DNA of 6,199 nucleotides from Candidatus Thorarchaeota archaeon (GTDB lineage Archaea; Asgardarchaeota; Thorarchaeia; Thorarchaeales; Thorarchaeaceae). Under the pieces are notes generated by a model, which was given only the letters and a program-made list of their open reading frames with translations, ran no database searches and was not told where the DNA came from. Positions 1 through 6,158 of this stretch are shown piece by piece (within the stretch, counting starts at the first letter, position 1; each line of letters starts with the position of its first letter). The stretch covers positions 1 to 6,199 of the forward strand of contig JAEOST010000318.1 of NCBI GenBank assembly GCA_016840245.1, read 5' to 3'. The position numbers and the translations under genes were made by a program.

Positions 1-126
1 CAATCACAATCATATAGCACCGCTCCAAGTGAGCCTTTGAGTTAACACTCCCAATAAAGCATTATGACAGCGGCCTGCCGGAAGCGCTATTTGGTCAAAG
101 TATAATGTCTGTCAGGGGAAAACACG
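1..126. other. Intergenic region upstream of the M42 peptidase gene
   Basis: No complete gene is visible. On the + strand, reading frames open at the left edge close at 45, 40 and 17, so only a short C-terminal tail of an upstream gene could be present. On the - strand an ATG at 13-11 has GGTG at 21-18 with a 4-base spacer and an AATAAA (TTTATT on the - strand) at 53-58, which would suit a gene running leftward out of the window. On the + strand, candidate promoter elements for the peptidase are TATAATG at 101-107 and a weaker CTATTTGG at 87-94. CGGCCTGCCG at 71-80 is a small perfect palindrome. Confidence 0.5.
114..119 (+). promoter_or_regulatory. Probable Shine-Dalgarno site of the M42 peptidase gene
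   Basis: AGGGGA lies 7 bases before the ATG at 127 and is close to the archaeal anti-16S consensus AGGAGGTGATC. It supports this ATG, as does an in-frame stop at 103-105 that leaves no other upstream ATG. If the TATAATG at 101-107 were the promoter, the transcript would be leaderless and would lose this site, so the promoter is more likely further upstream. Confidence 0.45.
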
Positions 127-1164
127 ATGCCTCACGATGCCCTTGATCTTCTCAAGACCCTCTGTGCAATCCCAGGACCTGTTGGTAGAGAAACCCTGGT
201 TCAGGAACGGATGATAGAATATCTCCGAGACTACTGCATAGACATCAAACAAGACAAGATTGGTAATCTTACTGCAACAATAGAGGGAGTAAAAGGACAC
301 TATGCATTTCTTGCTCATGCAGACGAAGTAGGATTTCTCGTGAGTAACATCGATGACAAGGGATTCATCCGTGCAAAGTGGAACACAGCAGGACATCTCC
401 CTGATCTGCGTCTACTGCCAGGTCAATGGGTTCTTGTCATGACCGACAAGGGACTGATTCCAGGTTGCTTCTGTGTAAAGACTGCACACATCGCAGGAGC
501 TGAGGGAAAGAAACAACTTCCTTCCTATCAGGATGTGTTTCTAGACATTGGTGTAAGCTCAGCCAAAGAGGTAGCTGATCTTGGTATCAATATTGGAGAC
601 CCCATCATCTATGCTGCACCAGTTGAGAAAGTGGGCAATAATGTCTGTGGAAAGTCTATGGACGATAGAATAGGTCTAGTAATGATGATCCTTCTAGCAG
701 AGCGATTATCTCAATTACCACAGAAAGATCGTCCAACTATCACATTTGTTAGCACTGTAATGGAGGAATTGGGTGCAAAGGGAGCAGCCGCTATAGCTCG
801 AAATTTGGATGTGGATGGAGTCATAATCGCAGATATTGGTCTTGCCGACGATTATCCAGGAACCTCAGGAGAGGCTGGAGTGTCATTGGGAAAGGGACCT
901 GTTATTGTAATCAAGGACAATCAAATTCACTATTCTCATGAATTGAATCAGAAACTCATAGAAATAGGGGAGAAAGCAGGTATTGGAATTCAGAGAGCAG
1001 TTTACCATAACTACGCCACAGATGGCTTTCAGATTGCATCTCAAGGTCAGTTAGTATCAGTGGTGGCAGTGCCCTGTAGGTACTCACATAGTAGTTTTGA
1101 GATGATCAACCTGAAGGACCTTGCAGATGCTACAGAACTTGTCTATCAGTTTCTAACCAAGTAG
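127..1164 (+). CDS. M42 family metallo-aminopeptidase (TET-like)
   Basis: A 345-residue protein, the usual length for peptidase family M42 (the family of the TET aminopeptidases and of proteins often misnamed endoglucanase M). Known members are cytosolic, di-metal (Zn or Co) aminopeptidases that assemble into 12-subunit tetrahedra and trim short peptides released by proteasomes. Expected active-site residues are all visible: H64 and D66 in HADEVG, the bridging Asp in KSMDDR (179-180), the general base E213 and ligand E214 in VMEELG, D236 in IADIG, and H321 in RYSHS. Residues of about 70-165 correspond to the inserted dimerisation domain. The usual GGTDA stretch near the C-terminus reads YATDG (296-300), so it is not a textbook TET protein, but TD is retained. 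There is no signal peptide. It ends 3 bases before the convergent NfeD gene. Family is secure; peptide specificity cannot be assigned. Confidence 0.93.
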   Translation: MPHDALDLLKTLCAIPGPVGRETLVQERMIEYLRDYCIDIKQDKIGNLTATIEGVKGHYAFLAHADEVGFLVSNIDDKGFIRAKWNTAGHLPDLRLLPGQWVLVMTDKGLIPGCFCVKTAHIAGAEGKKQLPSYQDVFLDIGVSSAKEVADLGINIGDPIIYAAPVEKVGNNVCGKSMDDRIGLVMMILLAERLSQLPQKDRPTITFVSTVMEELGAKGAAAIARNLDVDGVIIADIGLADDYPGTSGEAGVSLGKGPVIVIKDNQIHYSHELNQKLIEIGEKAGIGIQRAVYHNYATDGFQIASQGQLVSVVAVPCRYSHSSFEMINLKDLADATELVYQFLTK

Positions 1165-1167
1165 GAA

Positions 1168-1551
1168 TTATCCTGTATCTAAGGGACGTACTATCACAAC
1201 CATACTGTCCCTGGAAAGAATTGTGACCTTTGTTCCTGCTGGAATCTCACCCTCTTCACATCGTGCATCCCATATCTCTTGGGCAATCTTAACTTTTCCA
1301 GTGATAGCTGAAACCGGTTGGATGACTATGCCAATCATTCCATCTACATCGTACATCACACTGGTGTCGTCCAATGAGGGATATATGATATAGTACTTGG
1401 CTATGACAAAAAGAACCGATCCCACAACCGCTGTAATGATTGCAATGAGATAGAGTTCTGGAATGAAATAACCGACTATTACAACTAGAATGGCTACAAC
1501 AACAATCTCGTCAATGGTGATAATTATGAATTTCATCCGTTGTGATACCAT
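1168..1551 (-). CDS. Short NfeD-like membrane protein
   Basis: About 127 residues. Two strongly hydrophobic segments (about residues 8-27 and 33-55) are followed by a soluble domain (about 69-124) with the NfeD OB-fold pattern: GMIGIV, then ITGKV, IWDA, an EGEIPAGTKV turn and a hydrophobic strand ending in VRP. It lacks the Clp/serine-protease domain of long NfeD proteins. In bacteria and archaea short NfeD proteins are usually operon partners of stomatin/SPFH proteins and act in membrane organisation or quality control; no stomatin gene adjoins this one, which is single and flanked by oppositely oriented genes. The ATG at 1551 is chosen, with GTGAT at 1564-1560 and an 8-base spacer. Alternatives are an in-frame TTG at 1560 (longest form, 130 residues) and an ATG at 1536. 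The precise cellular role is inferred from the family only. Confidence 0.8.
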   Translation of the reverse strand: MVSQRMKFIIITIDEIVVVAILVVIVGYFIPELYLIAIITAVVGSVLFVIAKYYIIYPSLDDTSVMYDVDGMIGIVIQPVSAITGKVKIAQEIWDARCEEGEIPAGTKVTILSRDSMVVIVRPLDTG

Positions 1552-1638
1552 TTGAATCAATCACTACCTGAATCTTACTTTACTCTTGACGAGAAATGAG
1601 AAAAACTTTTGCTGAGAGACAGCTATGCAGTATTGTTT

Positions 1639-1665
1639 CTACCACACTCTTTATACATCTGGTAG
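1639..1665. repeat. Inverted repeat around the MFS gene TATA box
   Basis: CTACCA at 1639-1644 and TGGTAG at 1660-1665 are perfect 6-bp inverted arms separated by 15 bases, and the TATA box lies between them. A dimeric repressor bound here would block TBP access, so it is a candidate operator. Arms this short can occur by chance in a region of about 130 bases; the placement around the TATA box is the main reason to record it. Confidence 0.35.
1650..1658 (+). promoter_or_regulatory. Archaeal TATA box of the MFS gene
   Basis: TTTATACAT is a close match to the archaeal TATA element. It is centred about 37 bases before the GTG at 1691. Transcription would be expected to start near 1680, leaving a leader of about 10 bases that carries the GTGAT ribosome binding site. 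Confidence 0.6.
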
Positions 1666-1680
1666 CACGGGCTCCCAATA

Positions 1681-1685
1681 GTGAT
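1681..1685 (+). promoter_or_regulatory. Shine-Dalgarno site that decides the MFS start
   Basis: GTGAT ends 5 bases before the GTG at 1691 and matches the 3' part of the archaeal consensus GGAGGTGATC, whose expected spacing from this part is short. It favours GTG 1691 over the in-frame ATG pair at 1712 and 1715. Confidence 0.5.
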
Positions 1686-1690
1686 TATCC

Positions 1691-2818
1691 GTGAGGACCG
1701 AAACAATTCAGATGATGGCAGGAGCAGCTGTCCTTTCGGCCTTTACATACATGCCTATCTTAGCAGCAACACCCGAGTTCGGTGCTAGTGAATTCGTTAT
1801 TAGCATAATTGTTGGAGCCTATGCAGCTGCATCCTTCATAGCTAGCTACATCTTCGGTCGGGCCGGTGATATCTACGGACGCAGACTGATACTGCGAAGT
1901 GGGCTTCTACTTGCCGTATTGACATTTGGTCTACTTGTAATCACAGACTCACTAGTAATGCTATTCATCGTTCGCATTCTAAACGGTTTTAGTATCGGTA
2001 TGTATCCTGGAGCGCTTGCAGCATATGCCTATGAGTCAGATATGAAGATGGGCAGGTTCGCCTCCTTTGGTGCACTGGGTTGGGGAGTTGGGACCCTCCT
2101 TGCCGGGTTTGCCGCAGGATACAACATCTACTATGCGTTCTTGGTGTCTACAGTCTTTCTTGCTGTTGCATTTGCTAGTGCGCTCACCTTACCATCAATT
2201 GATTTGGTACGTGTAAAAGTCCCCTTATTTCCTGTGGAAACGCTGAAACGCAACGCAGGGGTCTACCTTGCAATGTTGATTAGACACAGTAGTGCATTTG
2301 CACTCTGGACTCTATGGGCACCATTTTTGATGAGTATAGGTGCTGACACTGCTCAGATTGGAATAGTACAAGCAGCCAACTCGTTAGCTCAAGTATTCTT
2401 TATGGTTACAATAATTGACATGTTTCATTATAGACGATTGATTATCTCGGGTCTAGTAACAACAGCAGTAGCTTTTGCTTACTTCACAGTAGTTGCAATG
2501 TATTTCAACTGGATTCAAATTCTACCTTCACAGATACTTCTCGGGTTCTCATGGTCATGTCTCTATGTAGGTGCACTGAAGTATGTCACAGAGAAGAATG
2601 AGGAAAAATCAACAGCCTCTGGACTCCTTACCTCAGTCATGGCAATATCAGGAATCATTGGACCAATCATAGCAGCCATTGTTCGACTCTACACGACCAG
2701 TTATCTACCAATTATGGTGTTTGGCGTAATCATGTCATTTCTGGCGCTACTGATTTTTGAGTTCGTCAATAGAAGAAATGGAGAGGTCAAAACGACAAGT
2801 CCAGATCTAACTAACTGA
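1691..2818 (+). CDS. MFS transporter, putative exporter
   Basis: A 375-residue polytopic membrane protein of the Major Facilitator Superfamily, with about twelve hydrophobic segments in two six-helix halves (roughly 7-168 and 190-359) joined by a short hydrophilic loop (169-189). The loop between helices 2 and 3 carries motif A, GRAGDIYGRR (56-65). Helix 4 has the motif-B-like pattern R95 with RILNGFSIG, and helix 5 is glycine-rich (GALGWGVGTLLAG, 127-139), resembling the antiporter motif C. These features point to proton-coupled export, but the substrate is unknown. Start GTG 1691 is supported by TATA box and GTGAT spacing. The protein is compact for the family, with a short hydrophilic tail of about 15 residues. 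It is divergent from NfeD and convergent with the ABC operon (5-base gap). No disruption is seen. Confidence 0.9.
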   Translation: MRTETIQMMAGAAVLSAFTYMPILAATPEFGASEFVISIIVGAYAAASFIASYIFGRAGDIYGRRLILRSGLLLAVLTFGLLVITDSLVMLFIVRILNGFSIGMYPGALAAYAYESDMKMGRFASFGALGWGVGTLLAGFAAGYNIYYAFLVSTVFLAVAFASALTLPSIDLVRVKVPLFPVETLKRNAGVYLAMLIRHSSAFALWTLWAPFLMSIGADTAQIGIVQAANSLAQVFFMVTIIDMFHYRRLIISGLVTTAVAFAYFTVVAMYFNWIQILPSQILLGFSWSCLYVGALKYVTEKNEEKSTASGLLTSVMAISGIIGPIIAAIVRLYTTSYLPIMVFGVIMSFLALLIFEFVNRRNGEVKTTSPDLTN

Positions 2819-2823
2819 TTATA

Positions 2824-4002
2824 CTATGATTGTCTTCTATTCTGTACACGCTTCCGAATATCCCTGATTCGTTGTGAGTAATCTACATGAGAAATTCGTT
2901 CTGCAAGTAGTGGAAACACTATAACAAAGACAATGGCGAATCCGGCTAACACTGAGAAATCTATCAACAGAGTGGAGTAGGATCCATCTATGAACATCTC
3001 AATGAGAGAACGATATGCATTAGAGATTGGAGAATAGTTGTCTGCAACTCCGAATCCCAAACCTATCAATGATAGAGGAGCGATGCCACCTCCTATCATC
3101 CAATAGAAGACTGATGAGATAGCTGCTATTGGTACGATGTATACAGAGTTTCTAAATATTGCACCAAGAAGTATCCCAATTGCCGCGCATGCAAAGGCAA
3201 GTGGGATTGTTATGAGAAAATAGGATAGCAAATCACCTTGGGGCCAGAAACCATACGTGAGAAGACTCCCACCCAGTAGTACTGGGACAGCAAGGTAACT
3301 AAGAGAAACCCCACTCAACATCTTACCCATGTATATCGCAGTTGGAGATTGATTTGAGAGTCTAATCTCATCAAGGGTTTCTTGTTCAAACTCTTGGGTC
3401 ACAGTTGATCCTGCGATGTACATTGCAGCAAACATCACACCGTAAATGGAGATTGTCCAAGCCATATAGGCAAGTCTAGGGTAGGTGATCTCTCGGGTCT
3501 CCTCGTAGTCGAAATCAACAAGAGATGCCTCAGGAAGGTAGGTCTGATAGTAGATGTCCAGTTTACGGATCACTGGCATCCTGAGGTTTTTCGTCATATC
3601 CTCTGCAAAATTTCCTACGTGAATGTGGATACTTGTTGATTCGTTTGCAGCCATAGCCGCCTCGAATCCAGAAGGTATCATGATAACGAGCATGATATCA
3701 CCATTCGTGATAGCAGCTTCAGCAACCTCTGTCGTCATCAGGATGAGGTTCAGACTAGGAGGTATCTCGTCTGGTTCACCAAGTATCTCAATCAATCCAT
3801 TTGTATAATATCCAGGATTGGCTTCCTCTACAACCAGAGCAGCATCAATGCCCACGGAGTAGACTCCACCCATTAACAAGGAAAATCCAATCCAGAACAT
3901 GAGAGGGAGGAGGACCACAAGCATAAGCTGACGTGAGTTCCTACGCCAGACGCGCATCTCTTTCATGTATGTTGAGCGTAGAGTCCTCATGAATCGGTTC
4001 AT
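2824..4002 (-). CDS. ABC-2 type exporter permease (second subunit)
   Basis: A 392-residue permease of the ABC-2 class (ABC2_membrane_3 architecture). A cytoplasmic N-terminus with MKEMRVWRRN (13-22) precedes helix 1 (about 27-48). A large extracytoplasmic domain (about 49-177) contains the family IPSGF motif (109-113). Helix 2 (about 178-200) is followed by the ABC-2 cytoplasmic signature EFEQETLDEIRLSNQSP (204-220), four further helices (about 231-250, 258-284, 287-308 and 346-366) and GGGIAPLS (304-311). The C-terminal 25 residues are rich in Arg and Lys, fitting a cytoplasmic tail. It is the last gene of the operon: its ATG overlaps the TGA of the preceding permease (ATGA), with a strong GGAGGT site inside that gene, implying coupled translation. 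It should pair with permease 1 and be driven by the ATPase. Length and layout resemble bacterial YbhR/YbhS. Substrate unknown. Confidence 0.9.
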   Translation of the reverse strand: MNRFMRTLRSTYMKEMRVWRRNSRQLMLVVLLPLMFWIGFSLLMGGVYSVGIDAALVVEEANPGYYTNGLIEILGEPDEIPPSLNLILMTTEVAEAAITNGDIMLVIMIPSGFEAAMAANESTSIHIHVGNFAEDMTKNLRMPVIRKLDIYYQTYLPEASLVDFDYEETREITYPRLAYMAWTISIYGVMFAAMYIAGSTVTQEFEQETLDEIRLSNQSPTAIYMGKMLSGVSLSYLAVPVLLGGSLLTYGFWPQGDLLSYFLITIPLAFACAAIGILLGAIFRNSVYIVPIAAISSVFYWMIGGGIAPLSLIGLGFGVADNYSPISNAYRSLIEMFIDGSYSTLLIDFSVLAGFAIVFVIVFPLLAERISHVDYSQRIRDIRKRVQNRRQS

Positions 4003-5132
4003 ACACGTTCAACCTCCTTATTGGTCAATTGAACAGCAATTATCGTACCAACGATCCAGAACAGTATCAGGAATGCTGAATTGAACCACAGCCCTGTCAT
4101 TGTGTCCAAGAAGAAGACTCGGTTCCATAAGGTCATTCCATGAGTTACTGGAAATAAGTAGGTGACATAACGAAGTGCACTAGGCATCAATGCAACCGGA
4201 GCAATACCCCCACTGGTGTAGAACATTACGACAGAGAGGAGAATACCCACAAGGAGTGCTTGCTCTCGCTTTCGAGTCAAAATACCAATAATCTCACCTA
4301 TTGGCACAAGACCAAGAATGGTTAGAATGAGGATTCCAATAAGAACAAGGGGATTTCCTGCTGGTGTGAGTCCAAAGGCTATTGACAACACAGGGTACGT
4401 GATCAGGAGGATAACAAGTGTACGGGGGATAGCAGCAAGTGTCCTTCCAAGAATCAGAGCCAATCGGGGTGTTGGAGAATTGAGTGCATCATATATTGCT
4501 GCAGTTTCAAACTCTGATGCAGTCAGTAGTGCCTGTGCAGCCAAAGTACAGACCACCACTGATAGAAGGATTGCAGAGCTCGCCATGTAGCTAAGATTGG
4601 ATGGAGTGTCTTGGAGAATGAGAGTCTCCTCCAATGCAATCTGTGCATTTGACTGATCAAAGTCAGGTGATAGTGCACCTTGATTATAGAGTAGGACAGC
4701 AGCCTCAATTCGGTGAACATAGTTTTTCGTTATATCGTTATTTATGTTATTTAATATCATAATTATATTTGCATCCAGTCCTGCAGAGAGATTAGCACCA
4801 AAGCCCTCTGGTATAATGATGTAAGCAATGAGTGTACCATCTTCTACTAGACTAGCTGCCTCAGAGGCTTCATATCGTGTCACGCTGAACCATGTGTGAT
4901 TCGTCGTGCTCTTCATGTTCTCGATGATTGCAGCTATTTCTTCAGCCTGTTGCGACTGGTCATCGATAACAAGACCACATGCAAATGCCTCGCCCCCACC
5001 TGCTGATGATAAAAGAACTGTAAAGACAGACATGAGGATAAATGGTAAAATTAGGGATGGTCCCATAAATCGAGGGTCTCGACGAGCTAGACGAAGCTCC
5101 TTTCTAACAACCGCACCAATCGCTCTAAGCAT
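3999..5132 (-). CDS. ABC-2 type exporter permease (first subunit)
   Basis: A 377-residue ABC-2 permease paralogous in layout to its downstream neighbour. The N-terminal VVRKELRLARRDP (8-20) is typical of the interfacial coupling helix. Helix 1 is about 24-43, an extracytoplasmic domain about 44-181 carries IPEGF (107-111), and helix 2 is about 182-204. The cytoplasmic stretch EFETAAIYDALNSP (207-220) is a degenerate form of the signature that reads EFEQETL in the partner. Helices follow at about 233-255, 260-283, 290-312 and 349-368, with SGGIAPVALMP (307-317). The external domain has three N-x-S/T sequons (N78, N114, N179). Both permeases share a D-x-TKN motif in the external domain (here DITKN, 133-137), arguing for origin by duplication. 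The ATG lies 2 bases after the ATPase stop, with GAGGGAT at 5144-5138 as ribosome binding site. A strongly AT-rich patch falls in the external domain at about 4723-4772. Confidence 0.9.
   Translation of the reverse strand: MLRAIGAVVRKELRLARRDPRFMGPSLILPFILMSVFTVLLSSAGGGEAFACGLVIDDQSQQAEEIAAIIENMKSTTNHTWFSVTRYEASEAASLVEDGTLIAYIIIPEGFGANLSAGLDANIIMILNNINNDITKNYVHRIEAAVLLYNQGALSPDFDQSNAQIALEETLILQDTPSNLSYMASSAILLSVVVCTLAAQALLTASEFETAAIYDALNSPTPRLALILGRTLAAIPRTLVILLITYPVLSIAFGLTPAGNPLVLIGILILTILGLVPIGEIIGILTRKREQALLVGILLSVVMFYTSGGIAPVALMPSALRYVTYLFPVTHGMTLWNRVFFLDTMTGLWFNSAFLILFWIVGTIIAVQLTNKEVERV
4012..4019 (-). promoter_or_regulatory. Strong Shine-Dalgarno site of the second permease
   Basis: On the - strand this reads AAGGAGGT, nearly the full archaeal consensus, ending 9 bases before the ATG at 4002. 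It is built into the Lys-Glu-Val codons at the end of permease 1 and is the best ribosome binding site in the window. It suggests independent initiation on top of ATGA coupling, so that the two permeases can be made in matched amounts. Confidence 0.8.
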
Positions 5133-5134
5133 AT

Positions 5135-6091
5135 CTAATCCCTCAGCTTGGAACCCGTAAGTGTTAGAAACACATCTCCCAGAGATGGAGTTCTCATTGC
5201 CGTCTGGCGTACCTGTAGACCAGCATCATTGAGACGAGTTATCACGAGAGGGAGGTCTCTGTGCCCCTCCTTGCTCTGTATCAAGACAGTGGTTATACCC
5301 TCAGTACTAGATACCTGATCTATCTTCATGTCCAGTTGTTGTTCAAACCAGGTGGAATCCTTCGATTCGTCAACAGTATCAAGTTCAACCTCAATCAGAA
5401 ATTCACCCACATGTTTCTGCTTGAGTTCAGAAGGAGTACCCTCAGCAACTAACCGACCGTGATCAATGACAACAAGACGATCAGCAAGAGCCTCGGCCTC
5501 GTCCATGTAATTTGTACAGAAGATTACAGTACGCCCTTCCTCCTTTATCTTGCGAACCTGTTCCCAGATGAGATTACGACTCTGAACATCTACTCCCAGA
5601 GACATCTCATCAAGCATGAGTAGCTCTGAGTCGTGTAGTATGGCCCTGACAAGTGCAAGACGCCTCTTCATCCCACCAGAATAAGTCTTCACTAGGTCAT
5701 CCTTTCGATGAGTAAGACCAGCCAATTCAAGCATGTCAGCGATCTTCTGTTTCATCTCATCCTTTGGAACACCATAGAGATCAGCATGATACTCAAGAGA
5801 CTCTTGAGCTGTCAGGTCTTGGTACAGGGCGGTCTCTTGAGGCATGAATCCAATCCTCTTTCTCACCTCATCAAGATTATCTGATACCTCAAGACCATCG
5901 ACCTTCACAGTTCCAGATGTTGCTCTCAAGATGCCAGTGATGAGCTTCACAACTGTAGACTTTCCAGCGCCATTAGGACCTAGGAGACCTAGGACTTCAC
6001 CTCGTTTCACTGAAAAGGACAGAGTATCAAGAGCCTTGATCTTACCACCATAGACATGAACTAGATTGTCAATCTCTACCATATGGGCCAC
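5135..6091 (-). CDS. ABC-2 exporter ATPase, DrrA/YbhF-like (CcmA family)
   Basis: A 318-residue soluble ABC ATPase that powers the two downstream permeases. Numbering from the GTG at 6091: Walker A GPNGAGKST (38-46), Q-loop FMPQE with Q85, signature YSGGM (137-141), Walker B ending LMLDE (D161, E162), and a C-terminal extension (about 229-318) ending in the PSLGDVFLTLTG motif seen in DrrA-type drug-export ATPases. Two positions are unusual: DEMSLGVD replaces the common DEPTxGLD, and the switch position reads CTNYMDEAE, with N194 where most ABC ATPases have His. As I recall, DrrA-type proteins have Gln there, so this may be a lineage trait. GTG 6091 is chosen because GGTGAT ends 4 bases upstream and a TATA box is centred 39 bases upstream; ATG 6082 is the alternative. 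The longest frame reaches 6178, but its first 29 residues overlap the promoter. Transported substrate unknown. Confidence 0.9.
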   Translation of the reverse strand: MAHMVEIDNLVHVYGGKIKALDTLSFSVKRGEVLGLLGPNGAGKSTVVKLITGILRATSGTVKVDGLEVSDNLDEVRKRIGFMPQETALYQDLTAQESLEYHADLYGVPKDEMKQKIADMLELAGLTHRKDDLVKTYSGGMKRRLALVRAILHDSELLMLDEMSLGVDVQSRNLIWEQVRKIKEEGRTVIFCTNYMDEAEALADRLVVIDHGRLVAEGTPSELKQKHVGEFLIEVELDTVDESKDSTWFEQQLDMKIDQVSSTEGITTVLIQSKEGHRDLPLVITRLNDAGLQVRQTAMRTPSLGDVFLTLTGSKLRD

Positions 6092-6095
6092 TGCA

Positions 6096-6103
6096 ATCAC
6101 CTT
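6096..6103 (-). promoter_or_regulatory. Shine-Dalgarno site that decides the ATPase start
   Basis: The - strand reads AAGGTGAT. GGTGAT ends 4 bases before the GTG at 6091 and 13 bases before the ATG at 6082. Because this segment is the 3' part of the consensus GGAGGTGATC, short spacing is expected, which favours GTG 6091. Confidence 0.55.
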
Positions 6104-6126
6104 TGAGGTAACAAGGGATACCCAAT

Positions 6127-6133
6127 GATATAG
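6127..6133 (-). promoter_or_regulatory. Archaeal TATA box of the ABC exporter operon
   Basis: CTATATC on the - strand, centred 39 bases before GTG 6091, nearly the same distance as in the MFS gene (37). Transcription should start near 6104, immediately before the GGTGAT site. Read on the + strand the same element is GATATAG and could serve a divergent gene. Confidence 0.5.
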
Positions 6134-6139
6134 AGTTGG

Positions 6140-6158
6140 TGTAACTTCTGTGGTTACA
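6140..6158. repeat. 19-bp inverted repeat upstream of the ABC operon TATA box, candidate operator
   Basis: TGTAAC at 6140-6145 and GTTACA at 6153-6158 are perfect inverted arms with a 7-base spacer. The repeat begins 6 bases upstream of the TATA box. A further GTAAC lies at 6108-6112, close to the predicted transcription start, 33 bases (about three helical turns) from the proximal arm. This is the expected layout for binding of a dimeric helix-turn-helix regulator, but no regulator gene is in the window and 6-bp arms could be coincidental. Confidence 0.4.

Noticed and set aside
71..80. CGGCCTGCCG palindrome as a terminator or regulatory hairpin
   Set aside because: The stem is 4 bp at most with a 2-base loop and no T tract follows; too small to support a function.
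112..396. 94-residue - strand reading frame opposite the M42 gene
   Set aside because: It is cysteine-rich, antisense to a clearly coding M42 protein, and has no recognisable domain; a shadow frame.
1558..1560. TTG start giving NfeD three extra residues
   Set aside because: TTG is a rare start and leaves almost no spacer after GTGAT; ATG 1551 fits better, though TTG cannot be excluded because AGGT at 1569-1566 lies 5 bases before it.
1601..1610. AAAAGTTTTT (minus strand) as the NfeD TATA box
   Set aside because: It is a poor match to the archaeal TATA consensus and lies further from the start (about 50 bases) than in the neighbouring genes; no NfeD promoter is called.
1712..1717. ATG-ATG as the start of the MFS protein
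   Set aside because: TATA box and GTGAT spacing both favour GTG 1691; the nearest purine-rich site to 1712 is 14 bases away.
4318..4590. 90-residue + strand reading frame opposite permease 1
   Set aside because: Arg/Ser/Ala-rich shadow of the opposite coding frame with no family resemblance or supporting ribosome binding site. The same applies to the small frames at 3623-3808, 4523-4720, 4906-5160, 5261-5452 and 5844-6053.
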